Assembly: GCA_026120035.1 (NCBI GenBank)
Contig: JALRME010000010.1
Location: forward strand, 310,001 to 374,000
DNA: 64,000 bases
Source: Coleophoma eucalyptorum
Lineage: Eukaryota > Ascomycota > Leotiomycetes > Helotiales > Dermateaceae
Direction: 5' to 3'
The position numbers were made by a program, and so were the translations under genes. The first letter of the stretch is position 1. Each line of letters opens with the position of its first letter. This document shows positions 9,958-21,868 of this stretch, piece by piece. Under the pieces are notes generated by a model that was not told where the DNA came from, ran no database searches, and saw only the letters and a program-made list of their open reading frames with translations.

Positions 9958-11019
9958 ATGGAAATCGTCTATTGCTATGGCAATGCACACGAAATCGGCC
10001 TACAACACGGCCGCGCTGCAAAGCGGCAGATCTTACGCAGCATCCGCTTCTACCAGGGCCTCTTCCAGAACAAGTGCGGGATGGACTGGCCCAGCGTGAA
10101 GAAGTTTGCTTTGCAATATCAACCCTACCTCGCGCAGGCATGGCCGCTGTACGTTTCCGAGATGGAGGGCGTAGCCGACGGGGCGGATGTTGGCTATCTA
10201 GATATCTTGGCCTTGAACGTACGAACGGAGATCGCATTTGGCAAGTTTAGTGATGCCTGCACCGCAGTTTCGTGGGCTGGCGAGGGCCAGCAACAGAAGA
10301 AGAGTATCTTGGCGCAGAATTGGGATTGGTATGCCTCTCAGTCGGGCTCCTTGATCATCCTCAAGATCGCTAAAGAGCGTGGCGGCATGTGTATGCAGAT
10401 GGTTACCGAGGCGGGCATCATTGGCAAGATTGGGTTGAACGAGAAGGGCGTCGGGTGCACCTTGAATGCAATCAAGGCGGCGGGAGTGTCGTACACGCGC
10501 TTGCCAGTACACCTTGCACTGCGAACCGTGTTGGAGAGTAAATCAAAGGACGAGGCTGTGGCGGAGCTGGAGAAGGCGGGCGTGGCGAGTGCATGCCATA
10601 TTCTGGTGGCGGATATCACGGGCAGCGTGGGGCTGGAGTGTAGTGAGAGGGATGTGGTACGCCTACCAATGGATGAGCGCGGGGTGGTGACACACACGAA
10701 TCATTATATTGCGCCGCATGATCCTGAGGTCATGGAAGCCAAGGGATGGATCCCCGATACGGAGTTTCGACTACAGAGGATGAATGAGTTGGTCACGGCG
10801 GCAGTGCAAGGCGAGGGAATGAGTGCCGAGAGTGTACAAGAGATGTTGAAGGATAAGACGGCGAGAGAGGATGGAATCTCCATTTGTAGAGGGGAGGTGG
10901 AGGGGTCGGAGAAAATCGTTACGCTATTCAGTATTGTTATGGACCTGGAAAGCAAGAAGGCCACGGTTTTGGAGGGCAGACCATCAGATCCCACTGATGA
11001 GTATGTGCTTGATCCGTGA
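9958..11019 (+). CDS. Acyl-CoA:6-aminopenicillanate acyltransferase-like Ntn hydrolase (IAL type)
   Basis: Single exon, 353 residues, close to the 357 of penicillin acyltransferase. Family landmarks run in order: the N-terminal EIGLQHG (12-18), LALNVRTE (84-91), the autocatalytic Cys at 101 in SDACTA, AQNWDW, TEAGIIGKIG, HTNHY, SICR and a final ATVLEGRPSDP segment. In the known enzyme a Gly-Cys bond is cut and the freed Cys becomes the nucleophile; here the residue before Cys101 is Ala. The C-terminus (LDP) has no SKL-like peroxisomal signal, unlike the Penicillium protein (ARL). No ACV synthetase or IPN synthase lies nearby, and the protein is best seen as one of the acyltransferase-like relatives that occur outside penicillin producers. 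Its likely reaction is amide-bond hydrolysis or acyl transfer in the cytosol; the substrate is unknown. Confidence 0.85.
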   Translation: MEIVYCYGNAHEIGLQHGRAAKRQILRSIRFYQGLFQNKCGMDWPSVKKFALQYQPYLAQAWPLYVSEMEGVADGADVGYLDILALNVRTEIAFGKFSDACTAVSWAGEGQQQKKSILAQNWDWYASQSGSLIILKIAKERGGMCMQMVTEAGIIGKIGLNEKGVGCTLNAIKAAGVSYTRLPVHLALRTVLESKSKDEAVAELEKAGVASACHILVADITGSVGLECSERDVVRLPMDERGVVTHTNHYIAPHDPEVMEAKGWIPDTEFRLQRMNELVTAAVQGEGMSAESVQEMLKDKTAREDGISICRGEVEGSEKIVTLFSIVMDLESKKATVLEGRPSDPTDEYVLDP

Positions 11020-11335
11020 GGTAGGGGCAAGGAAGGGTGGTGAATGGGCTTAGAGCTGATGAGATATGATTTATGACCATAGACCGGGTTCTTCTTCTTC
11101 TATACTTGTGTTAGGGATTACAGATATTGTTAGCCTTCAACGGCCAGACGACTCATAGAAGGGTTAAAAGGAAAATTATGGATACTTATCGCAAATGAAA
11201 ACAGGGTTACTTACGAGACTACTCCAAAAGTAAAGCAATGAGGTCCGGGACTGGGTATACATTTGCGAGCGCTATGCTAATCTACAGGCGAGGTATTCAA
11301 GATTATATCTATCCTCTCCAGTCTGAAACCGATAT
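11020..11335. other. Convergent 3' intergenic region
   Basis: Shared 3' flank of the acyltransferase gene and AFG1. No gene seen; presumably both 3' UTRs and polyadenylation signals. Confidence 0.5.
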
Positions 11336-13144
11336 CTACATACTATCCTCCAATTGTTTACTCCTGACCTTCTGCCAAGTATCTTTGTCGGTCTTTCCAC
11401 CATCCTTCTCTAATCCCATACCACGCTCAACCCATTCTTGGCTACCCATCTCACTAAGTCTAGAGAGGGCTCTAGCAAATGCGAATCTTTCCTCATCGCC
11501 TGTGAAGATGCTCGAGCTCTTCAATTGATCAATGTTCATTCCCAGGTCGTCCATCATCATCCTCATGGCATCATTCAGTTGCACCTCCCCCTTGTCTGTC
11601 CCCGTCTTGCCATCTGACTTGGCCGAGTCTTTGATATCATCCTTTGACAGGAATAGTTGGGTTAGAGGCACGGCAGTCGTAAGAACGAGTTTCGCACGTG
11701 ATTCATAAACCGCATCAATGAATGTAATGAATCGACGTGCCAGATCTCGTTCTCGATGCGTCATGGCCGGTACTCCGGTTACAATGAAAGAATCATAACT
11801 TCGCGTAAGCTCGATATAATCAGCAGCACTCGTGGGTCGGCCGATTAATTCATCGAACGTGAACATGGCAGCCCGGCCGCTGACTTTCGGAACATGGATT
11901 TCACGTCCCCAGACTCGCTGTGTCTCTGGGCGAGGCTCCTGGGTAGGGTCACCCAAAAATCTAAACCATTTCTCCGCATGATCCGCAGCGTGATTATCGA
12001 GAGGCGAATGATAAACTCCAGAAGGTGGTCGAGGGATTTTTCGATAGTCTGTCGGTGAGTCGAGGTTAATTACATGAAGGCGGTTCTTGAGTAAATTTAT
12101 ACATGGGATGAAGGATTCTCTCTGGATGCCGTTCTTGTAGAGTTCGTCTGGATGACGATTTGAGGTCGTGACCAAGACAACACCATGAGACATCAGCGCC
12201 TCAAGAAGTCTAAAATAGGGTAAGTAAAATTCTTGATCCAGGTCAAAGATACTGACCTCCTCAAAATCATAGCATCCGCCACATCAGTGCACTGAAACTC
12301 GTCAAAACAGAGGACGTTCCCCCGTTCCGCAATATCTGCAGCAATGAAAGGAATAGCATCAACATCGTTGCCATGCTGCATCTTCATGACATGCAACCTT
12401 TTGTGGACGTCCTGCATAAAGTTATGGAAATGGATTCTCGTCTTGGATGCGACGCTGGCGGGTAGCGTATCATAGAACAAGTCCATCAACATGGTCTTTC
12501 CACTTCCGACATCTCCGTATAAATACAAGCCACGGGGCAGATTTTCTGGGATTGCTTGGAGTGGCTTTTCCTTTGGTGCTTTACTACCAAAGAGTCGTCC
12601 GAATACGCCCTGTGGTTCCGACTGAAGTGACTCGAGCTGTGGATGAACGATAGCTGGTGCTGTGTAGCCTCTTAATTCGTCGTGGAGATGTTGTAAACTC
12701 TGAATAATGCCTATAAGAAATCAGCCATGTCCCAAGAAACAACTCAAGATTCTGACCTCTCTGGTGCTCATCGTCTCTCAATCTGCCTGAAGCAACGCGC
12801 GCATCATATTCTTGCATAGGTCCTTCATCATCCGGGTTGCCTGCAAGCTGAATTAGTTCCCAAATCCCAACCACGCATCCTGAGCTCTACATACCCTTCC
12901 GTACTGTAGCAAGAGACCGTCTCTGACCGGCAACGAAAGTGGCGGGACGAATGAGAAGATGCTTGTAGGATGCAGCGCTCGTCGAGTATCTCAGTCGCAC
13001 AGTCTCAGAAGCAGATCTTCCTTTGGTCGCTGCCGCGGGTGTCCTGGGAAATTGGCTACATATTGACCTTCTGGCGTTGGGTATTGAGGTACTCTGTCGC
13101 AGAGCTCGCCGCAGCGCACGGCAGTGAGAGTTTTGCGGCTTCAT
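11336..13144 (-). CDS. AFG1: AFG1/LACE1-type mitochondrial AAA+ ATPase
   Basis: Four exons: 13144-12895, 12840-12757, 12710-12257 and 12209-11336, with introns of 54, 46 and 47 bp, giving 553 residues. The arginine- and serine-rich N-terminus (about 1-80) looks like a mitochondrial presequence. A GIIQSLQHLHDEL segment follows, then Walker A GDVGSGKT (177-184), Walker B LCFDEFQ (Asp248-Glu249), and the sensor-like VLVTTSNRHP. The C-terminal IFTGDEERFAFARALSRL matches the conserved end of AFG1. Family members help degrade or handle respiratory-chain subunits in the mitochondrial inner membrane. The gene converges on the acyltransferase gene, with stops 316 bp apart. Splice phases all close in frame, so the model is firm. 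Confidence 0.92.
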
Positions 13145-13883
13145 GGTGGAAGCGGATCAGCAGGCGACGACAAATAATTACAAGTACATCACAAATCTCG
13201 GGTCTGTAGCCTGGGCGAGACGTCAATCGTTTAATTCATGGCCGGGTACGTATATTTTTGTGGATATGAATCACGATCAGGTCATGTTCAGTCGGCAAAG
13301 ATCCCGAGGGGTGTTTATGTTCGGAGAAATTCGGCGTCCGAGTCAGGATGAAGGCTCACGGATGTAAAAGAACGCCCGCCATGCCTTCGCCATGCCGGTG
13401 GTTCCTGGGCATGCGGCAATGATTGGAAAGACGTATGTGAATGATACAATCATCTGACATTCAAGAAGTGAAGTGATACCTTGGCATAAATGATGAACAG
13501 GAACTTATTACACAATGTTCGACTAAAGCCAATTCAGTTACTTCGTATATAGTTATGAGCACCTCTGTGCTTGTGCTTCGGAAGCTCTAAGTCAGAGAAA
13601 TATTCAGTAGCAGGTAAGGATCTAATTCTTCATGGTCAAAATATCACAGCTAACACTCTACCATCTATATGATTAAAACATACGGTCAAGAACCCACATA
13701 AGAAGAGAACAAACTCTTACAAAAAATATATCGTGTATGCAAACAAAAAAAGACGTTATATCATGCCTGTAAAGGCGCTGATAGGTACTGGTTTAAAAAT
13801 GCAAAAACACAAGGATTGAAGGAAGAAAGTAAGTTATCAGCAAAAATTTGAACGAAGTGAGGTTCAGAGGGTGCTTGATCAAA
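13145..13883. other. AFG1 promoter and 3' flank of the R3H-associated gene
   Basis: No gene seen. The AT-rich part near 13660-13760 probably belongs to the 3' UTR of the upstream gene. Confidence 0.5.
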
Positions 13884-15002
13884 TCAGAGCATGCCCCAAA
13901 GTGGTCGAGGAAGCTCCTCGGCTTCAGAAGAAAGCCTTCGACCAGTCTTCATCTCTTTGATTCCCACATATGCTTCACGCCGATTTCCGACGGTGATTGA
14001 ACGTGAGGTAAGGCCATAATAAGCTGCGATGGAGTGGACAAGCCAACGTCTAAAGAGATCAGCATAAGGTAGTATAAATGCAAGATTATGCGGAGCATAC
14101 CCAAAGCTGGCACCATGGTCATCAGCCAAAGAGTCAAAAACAAGCTTCTCCCGCTCCAGCTCTTCCTCAACTGTCTTTCTTTGTTCATCACTCATCGTGC
14201 CATTTCGGCCAATGAAGACGATCTCCTCGTCCTCAGAGTCCAGGGCGGCATCTTCATCATCAAGCATCCTCGACTTTCTCTCCCATTCTCTGACGAAGTT
14301 CCTGACTTCTTCTTCTAACTCCTGGAGCAAAGTCTTGGCTCCCTTTGCCTTCTTCATCTTCTGTCGCAAATCTTGGGGAACGCGACCCTTCTGATCTTTG
14401 ATTCCAGCGCGCTTCTCTGCACCAGCCTTTTTCGCCGCGGCAATCTCCTCGGCGCGATGTCTAACCCCATTCTCCCACAAAGGCGCGAGGTAATATGGTA
14501 CTGTATGAACTCGATAGGTAGGACGCACTTCCCAGTCACTAGGAAGAGGAGGCTGCGCGTTGGGAACGTGCAAGAGACGGTCTGCAATGGCGAATATCAG
14601 CAATGGTCACTCGCACTCGTCATGCCCAAGGACGAGTATAGCGTTTAGTAACAACACGCGGCGATCTGCGTATCTCAGCAGCTCTGATGATAACTTACCA
14701 TTCTCCCATCTCTGGCGACGACGACTTCCTTCCTTGCCCTTTAACAGAGCCTCGCGATGCTTCTGGCTGTCGCGTCGTACTCGTTCGCGACGAACTTTCG
14801 GAGGCGACGGAGCTGGCGCGTCATCGCGAGCGGAATCAAGAGGAATTGAGAGAGCTACGCCTGTTCCGCGAGCAACTGGGGAGATGTTAAGTGATTGTAG
14901 AGCAGAGACGGTCCATGATTCGATGTCGACTGCGGGCGCGGCTGCCTGAGGGGTCACAGCCGGCTGTTGAGAAGGAGGTGGGACGGAGTTGTAGATAGCC
15001 AT
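13884..15002 (-). CDS. R3H-associated N-terminal domain protein
   Basis: Two exons, 15002-14699 and 14581-13884, with a 117-bp intron (GTAAGT...CAG), giving 333 residues. Exon 1 encodes a Pro/Ala/Ser-rich start and a very basic stretch (VRRERVRRDSQKHREALLKGKEG) followed by RWEN; exon 2 continues with RLLHVPNAQPPLPSDWEV. This arrangement fits the fungal R3H-associated N-terminal domain. The middle (about 130-230) is charged and probably coiled-coil. The end has a folded segment (SFGYAPHNLAFILPYADLFRRW...) where an R3H-like nucleic-acid-binding fold would sit, with SITVGNRREAYVGIKE. Function is unknown in the family; single-stranded nucleic-acid binding is the usual guess. Confidence 0.7.
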
Positions 15003-15869
15003 TGTGCAGAGATTTGACAGTAGATCTCGCGTTGTGTGAGAAATTTCGAATACAGACAGATGGAAGGCTGCTCAAGTAGATGCAGGAGGTCGGAAGATGT
15101 AATTGATATGATGACGAGAAGGTGAGAGCGCCAGGCTGGCTTAGAAAGTCTAAGTCTAGGATGTGGACAGCTTCTGAGTAGATGATTCACGATAAGGGCA
15201 GGGCATGACCCGCTTGCTCCCGGAACCACCAGAAGCAAGTCTTGGTCTTACCCATGCGATAAACCAATCACATCGGACCTATAAAACACGAGAAGTAGTG
15301 ACTGATTTAGAATGGAAACACATCGATTATCGATTCACATAGCTAGTCTTTATGCATGGCGAGGCTTCAAGTGTCCCAGCCGGTAACAGGAATAGAGCTT
15401 CCGGGAAACGCATAGTTAAAAGCGGCCGAAATGTTAATGATTAGATTTACAGAAGCTTGCTCCGTACAAAACTGTATGCCAAATATGACCCTGGAATGTC
15501 TTGTATTTCTTAAGACTCAGTGAACGTTGACCTGATGATTACATTGTCTTGGTTATTTATTTATTTTAACTTTATTTTGTTTTCTCATTCTGACTCGATT
15601 CAACTCATCTTAGATAGTCTGAGCGCAAGCCAATTATCGAATACTTTAGTACATTTAGCCACACCTCATTTCCACTACTACCAAGGTTAACATTATAACC
15701 GCTACCCAATATGAAGCCAACGGCCATAGTACCATTGTTGTCCTTGAGCTCGCTTGTTAACATATCCTGTTCCCCTCGTTAACATGCGACTATGTTGAGC
15801 CCAAGTCCAGCTAATAAGGCATCGTAGCACAAAATTCGCCCAACAAATTGTTTGCGCCCCGTGACATAT
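15003..15869. other. Promoter of R3H-associated gene and 3' flank of aminopeptidase gene
   Basis: No gene seen. AT-rich around 15540-15600. Confidence 0.5.
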
Positions 15870-17276
15870 TTACAAGTCAGCGAAGGCAAGTTCATACACA
15901 AGACCAAGTGTCAAACGCGCATGTTGGAGCATGTGGTCGAAGCTTAAATACTTGATGGTGTCATCGCTAGTGTGAATGTGGTTGTCGCTGTACTTGAAGT
16001 CACTCTCGATCACAAATGCAGAGGGATATCCAGCCTTGGAGGCAGAAGCATGATCAGAGCATGCGTAGCCGCACTTTGTCTCGACGTATGGGATTTCACA
16101 GTACTAGAAGTGTTAGTCATTTTATGGGTCTCGGCGGATGAGTCTTACTTCAGTGACAATCTTCTTGATATAGTCGGTCAAATCAGGGTCGACTGGGTTC
16201 TGGTCAGCGGCAGCCTAGAGGGTTAAGGGGAAGGATAATTACCAAAATCTGTGATAACGCCAACTCGCTCCTTTTCTCCAGCATCAAGAGTCTTTTGAAC
16301 AAAACCAGTCATATCCTGTTGCAACATAGCCTTGATGTCGCGACCGATTCTCTCATACTCAGAGAAGATCGCTTGACTTCCAAGCAATCCCCCTTCTTCA
16401 GCCGAGTACCAGTGGAACTCAATGGTATTCTCGCCTTTGCCCTTAATGATATCCTCAGAAGTAAGAAGGACACGGAAAGCCTCGAGGATGGTAACCTGTA
16501 CTAGTTAGTACTTGTGTCTGAATAATTCGCAAGTATCCTCCGAATCAGTGCTAGAATAAATGCTGGGTCATTTTCTCCATTACGTACAGTTCCTGATCCA
16601 TCGTCATCTGCTCCTGGTGCAGAAAGAATAGAGGGCAAGAAGAGGTTGATCGAGTCTTGGTGTGCTCCGACAACCACAGTTGAGTTACTCTTTCCCGGCA
16701 CAGTCGCAATAATACTGTTTTGACCCCAAGGATGAGTAAAGTGCTTGGCGGAAACACCATACTTGTCTGCACCAGCACTCTTGATGGTATCCTGCACCGT
16801 CTTCAACAACCACTCTGAAGACTGTGTTCCATAGCTGGATTTGTAGTATCGGGTATGGAATGAGGTAAAGGTCTCCAGATGGTCCTTCATCTCAGACTGG
16901 GACAGGTTCTTCAACATTGGCGCAAGCTCCTTCTGTAGAATCGGGCTCTTAGGAAACTTCGCTTTCGTGGTCTTGGTGTTCGCACGTAGCGCTCCCAGCT
17001 TTGGTGTCTCAGTGATGTCCATGAAATTTTGGCCATTCTATGCCTTGATTAGCTGCACGCATACATAACCAAAACGGCAGATCATACTCTTCTAAGCTCC
17101 CATTTCTCCTCTTCGGTCACCCACTGTGTCTTTCCGGGGGCAAGCTCAATCAAGAAGAGCTCTTGGTCGACGTTGTTGATAATGATTTGGTCATGGACCT
17201 GCTCGTGCTCCTCGATGAAGCGAGCACTGACAGCAGCAGCTGACAGAGCCAGAAGTGATACGGTGGTTAACTTCAT
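15870..17276 (-). CDS. lap1: Secreted leucine aminopeptidase, M28E family
   Basis: Five exons: 17276-17088, 17037-16588, 16495-16243, 16192-16149 and 16103-15870, giving 389 residues, the usual length for fungal LAP1. The 50-bp third intron uses the acceptor CCCAG before TCGACC. The nearer CTCTAG acceptor would cause a stop, whereas the chosen one restores the ITDFVDP segment expected in the family. A signal peptide of about 18 residues ([18 protein letters not shown]) leads into a propeptide. Zinc ligands are visible in GAHQDS (His189), GADDDGSG (bridging Asp about 208), YSAEEGG (Glu base and ligand), QQDMTGF (Asp) and DNHIHT (His). [10 protein letters not shown] motif carries the family disulfide Cys. 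It removes N-terminal hydrophobic residues from peptides outside the cell. Confidence 0.93.
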
Positions 17277-18719
17277 GATTGATACTTCTCTATTGATCCT
17301 GATATGTTCTTTGCGATGTAGTAGTAGTCTGGATCTAGATGTGTTGTTCCTGGGAGCACGATAGCCAGTGGTTACCTATCGGTATCGGAGCTCGGTGCTC
17401 ATCATTGAGCGTGCCTGTTTCACCAAGTGTGGCTGGTGCTTATCGACGTTGGCCTGGAAGCTATCTGTGGCGTGAGCTGTCTAATGCCTCAGGCTGTACT
17501 TTCGTGACGGCTGCAGTACAGTATTCCCGGACTCCACTCATGTATCACGCAGGCACGCAGGCACGCGGATGCACGTCAAGCGGCAGGGTTTCTGGCTCCA
17601 TCGACAACCTCCCTAAAAAGAAATACGTCACAATCAGGCAGAAGAGAGGCCGCTCGTTTACTGGTGGGCAGGTTTGCGAAGGTACTGATTTATTTCCATA
17701 TATCGCGTGATGCTCGATCCTGTACCCGGAAAGCTAAACGTCAGCTTGTGAAAGTGTCGGTGAGCAAGAGGCTGAGGAGATGTCTGCAAAGCCGAGAAAG
17801 TAGCCTCTTATCGTCAGACAGATGCGTAGTCACTGTCTCGCGCTGCACCGCCAAGGTTGGATGATCATACTACAGTATATTTAAGCGGCAGCCAGAAGTA
17901 CTCGTATAGTGGAGTGAGCACTCAATCGCCCGATATCGTACATCGGATCCGGAAGCACAGCCATTGTAGGCAGAATATGCGGGGAAAGCTCAAGCTGTCA
18001 GACAGGATGGATGGCCACAAACTTCTACAGAACACCCTTCAGAAGAAACAAGGTGGCAATTTATGCTTCCCGCATACCTGACACGACCTTAGCTTGAATG
18101 AAGGCCGTGGGTTAATTCAGCTCTCAAGGTTGTCGGGCGGTAGGCTTTGCGCTTTCCATGTCAATTGTCGCTGTTTCGTCAAGGTTGATGGTTGATGGAG
18201 TGAGTGTGTTCATGCAGCCAGTCATAGAAACATGGGCCTCCCAAATGCCATAGGCTGAAGACGCAGCAATGCGGGGAAAGAAGTAGAAAAGTCAACAGGT
18301 CAGTTCCTGACAGCCCCAGCTGGGCGCGACCAATTTTGGTGCTTGTAGCCACTCAAGACTCGAGACTGCACGACGTCAGTGGCCCGGCTGTTTTGGGGAT
18401 CCTGAGCGTATAGCATGACAGCATGGCAGCTTCCTCTTCTTCTATCTCTCTCTCCCTCTCCCTCTTTCCCGTACTATGTCCTTTCTGGTTACCCTCCTGC
18501 CTCGTCACCAGCCCACTTGACCTCCTCTTCTCCCTCTAAATATCCCAATGACCTCTCCTCTCTACTTCCACTCACTGTAGTTAGGTATGCTCTGGTTGCT
18601 TGTCTGAACTTAAATCCCTTGTTGATCTCGACGCAGCTCCTACCTCGATATCACCAGCTTCATCAGCTCTTGTACTACACGGAAGGAATTCCCCGTCCCC
18701 GGTATCGGTACCATTCAAG
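17277..18719. other. Divergent 1.4-kb promoter region
   Basis: Between the aminopeptidase gene (minus) and the DUF1774-like gene (plus). No gene seen. CT-rich tract at about 18432-18470 near the plus-strand leader and a short tandem (CACGCAGG) near 17550. Confidence 0.5.
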
Positions 18720-19828
18720 ATGGCGAACTTTCACCAAGGTACCTCTCTCTGTGGCTCCAAGATGCGCAACTGCACCGACGTTTCGCTGCAGACTCAGGAT
18801 TTTCTGCTGACCATTGTGCTACCAGTAAATCCATTTTCGAAGCGAGAATCGCATTCTGCTGCTTCTGTGAACACCTACAAGGTCTTGACCATCATTTCCT
18901 GGTTGCTCGTGGTCATTACTTCCTTCTACTATTCCTTCAATGTCCCTCAAGATGATATCAAGAAATGGCGAAGCACCATCTGGGGCGTAAATGCTGTATA
19001 CCATACACCATTTGCCACAAGCTCCGTCATTGCCTCCATCTACTGGTAAGTCCCGACACTACCTGAAGCCACTCAAATAAAATGGGCTATTGCACCACGA
19101 TGGCTATTCTACTAAAGTCAACTACTCAACTAACTGCTATCTCAGGATTGTTCTCTTCATTTCCCAAATTGGCTATGTTTGGCACTTGTTCTCTGGCAAT
19201 ACTGAATTTGTTAATGCTGCTGCTGGAGTTGGATCGCACTTTATCCTCAACAACCTCCTTCAATTCGCATGGGTTATGCTTTTCGTGCGGGGCCACTTTG
19301 TCTGGTCGGAACTCCTTGTGATTGTCAACTTCTTCAATTTGTCCTTCCTCTATTTTCGCCATAACACTCACCCACGCTTTATTCATATTCCAGTCGTCTC
19401 TGGTCCTCTTGCCTGGTCATTCTTTGCGTTGTACTGGAATGGAGCAATTGCTGTCAATGCACACACTCTGCTAGCTCGTATTATTGCCAACATTGCTATT
19501 TGGAGCATCCTAGTTTACGGACTGTTCTTCCTCGTTACCTTCAAGGTTTGTGAACATTAAAAGCATTCTTGGCCACCACTGACTTAACTGGCAGGACTAC
19601 ACTATGGGCTTTGCTCTCAGCATCCTGACTGCGTCACTTGGTGTTCACCAATTCCTCCAGAAGGTTTTTGCTCTGCAATGGATCTTTGCATTCGCAATCA
19701 TGGGTACCTTATTCCTCGCCACACTGGTCATCGCAGTTCCAGGTATCTTCGGAAAGGAGATCAAATTTGGTCGAGAGCACATTGTGGAGCCAGATCAGGA
19801 GAGAGCTCCCCTATTGGAAGACAGCTAG
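18720..19828 (+). CDS. Multi-spanning membrane protein, DUF1774-like
   Basis: Three exons: 18720-19045, 19146-19545 and 19595-19828, with introns of 100 and 49 bp, giving 319 residues. The ATG in CAAGATGGC at 18720 is preferred over upstream near-cognate starts. The N-terminus (NPFSKRESHSAASVNTYKVL) precedes about seven hydrophobic helices, including LTIISWLLVVITSFYY, IVLFISQIGYVW, a pair around 190-235, and a last one near FAFAIMGTLFLATLVIAVPGIF. It ends in an acidic, di-leucine-like tail (ERAPLLEDS), which could be a sorting signal. I recall this pattern as fungal DUF1774; the role is not established. Membrane location is a safe inference, function is not. Confidence 0.6.
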
Positions 19829-20519
19829 ATCTCTAGCTTATATGCCTATTACGAATATGCAGGCTTCGAGAACGAAGAAGATTGGCGGCAGAGAAATAAG
19901 GATAAAAAATTGGGGTTGAGGTTGTATGCATGATTAAATCGACGAGAATGCAGATTCAAGAGGGTGTTAATTTCGATGGTCGTTTTGATACCACTCCGCT
20001 TATAATTCTTTGTTTTTGGTTTTTGCTGGACGTATTTATCTCACTGGTGCTTTGCTTTAGTTTACAATAAGACTGCTTCGAAGGACTGTTCCTTTCAGTG
20101 ATTACCCCCATACAAGAGTACTAGTCAGTGACAAGTTTGAGACTTCTTAAATCTTACTAGATGGACTAAATCACCGTTTCTGGATCGGATTCAAATGGTA
20201 AGTTAGTCACGGTTAAATTGGTAGCCAGTTTCAGTGAAGAATAACAGTCCTTTAAATGGAGGTGTTATGTTAAACGACCTTAAATAAACTCGGCTACTGA
20301 GATAATAGCTGGTTCAATTTCAGTAATTAACAGCAATATCCATTCGAAATCTCAATGAGGATTACACTCTACGTTGATAGCGTCCATGAGTTGCAGAAAT
20401 CCACTGGTGGAGTGCCTTAGTAGGTACTAATCGAAATTCGTCGATGACGGTCCGTGCACCATGTAGCTAGCTACCTTCAATGCCATTTATTTTCCCGTCC
20501 AAGTCGCGAATGATAAACC
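19829..20519. other. Promoter region of the phosphopantetheinyl transferase-RRM gene
   Basis: No gene seen in these 691 bp. Confidence 0.5.
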
Positions 20520-21798
20520 ATGCCACGACCATTCCCACTGCCCATTTCAATAGGCACTGACATCTGTTCGCTCCAAAGAATCGGAGGCATCCTTGCCCAC
20601 CCTACGCGAATTGGATATGGCGCTCGATTTATTAACAAGGTCTTCACTGACCTAGAAAAGAACGAGGACAATGGACCGATCAAAGCCAAGGTCTTTCCTT
20701 ATCTCGAAAGATATGACAAGTACTTGGAGCAGAAACTGGATCTGGAGAGCAAGAAAATGAAGCTCGGGGCAGCAGAGGTTGATACCCAATCTGAACTGAG
20801 CCGGATAGAAGAGCAGCTACGTCAAGAGGACATCAATATACGAAAGGAATTAGATAAGCATGCACGTTCTGTTGGCGGAAGGTTTGTCAAATATTTATTC
20901 CCAAGAATTTATTCCAACGGGTCCCATGCTGACTATGTTCTTCATGGTCAGATTCGCCGCAAAGGAAGCTGCCATCAAAGCCTACCGCTGTCGTAGACTC
21001 ACTTACCGCGATATATCCATTCTGCGATACGATCCGAGCATCACTACACGTCTAACTTCTACGGCCTCCATTGCTCCCATAGCCTTGGTTAGAAATGAAA
21101 ATGCTGAAACAGAAGAAGATGCTTGGCTGAATGCACAGCAAGTGCCTGTGAGCATCAGCCACGATGGGGATTTCGCTACCGCAGTGTGCATGGCTTCTGA
21201 ACAGCCTGGAACCGATATCCGGGAAAGCGCGGGAGAACAAGATCATAGGTTTGCAAATGCACCTACCTATGGATCTTCTGAGAGCCAAGGCAGTGTTCCG
21301 CTACCAAGCACGGCATCGTTCTCATCAGCCTCTTTCGATAGCAGCGATACTTTGGAGATTTATCGAAGTACAGTTTTTATATTTGGCCTTGACTTCCGTG
21401 CTAAGAAAGATGATCTCCAATTGATTTTGAGACAACCTCGTTATATCCCAAAGATCGCTATCAACCGAGATCCTGACGGGAAATCCATGGGAACTGCTTT
21501 TGCTGTAATGGCTTCCCCAGAAGATGCGAATCGAGCTGTGAAGCATCTAAAAGAGCTCAAGGTTCTGAACCGCTACGTTGGTTCTGATACTTGCGATAAA
21601 ATAAAACTGGATAACAATCTCCGGAAACGTCTTGAGCGAATTGTTGAGCCTTCTACTAATGCGACGAGGTTTGAGCGGTGGCATCCAGAATCACTTGATA
21701 AATGTGTTGGTGCAGAAGAATACCCTGGTTTGTGTCTTGCGCGCGCTAGGTACACAAAAGGGTCTGCAGAGGATGATACTGCAAAAGGAGAGAAGTAA
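20520..21798 (+). CDS. Holo-ACP synthase (4'-phosphopantetheinyl transferase) fused to an RRM-like domain
   Basis: Two exons, 20520-20881 and 20952-21798, with a 70-bp intron (GTTTGT...GTCAG), giving 402 residues. Residues 10-20 (SIGTDICSLQR) carry the Mg-binding Asp of the AcpS/PPT2 fold. Residues 121-130 (RFAAKEAAIK) carry the Glu and Lys of the second motif, rebuilt exactly across the intron. QQVPVSISHDGDFA (183-196) is the following strand. Between the motifs is a coiled-coil insert (about 60-115). After residue 200 comes a Ser-rich linker, then 258-340, which has RNP2-like STVFIFGLDF, RNP1-like GKSMGTAFAVMA and the helices expected of an RRM. The frame is continuous, with no stop or internal start context favouring two genes. 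The first half should attach phosphopantetheine to an acyl carrier protein, probably mitochondrial; the RRM part is unexplained. Confidence 0.8.
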
Positions 21799-21868
21799 GA
21801 AGGTTGAAGGTGATTATATGGATACAGCACATGAAATTTTCTCGATATCTCTACATATATAATTTACC

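Noticed and set aside
9958..11019. Evidence for a penicillin biosynthesis cluster
   Set aside because: Neighbours are an AFG1 ATPase and a 3-kb gene-free region; no ACV or IPN synthase gene is present.
16193..16242. CTCTAG (near 16216) as acceptor of the aminopeptidase third intron
   Set aside because: It leads to an immediate stop; the later CCCAG acceptor keeps the frame and restores the ITDFVDP segment.
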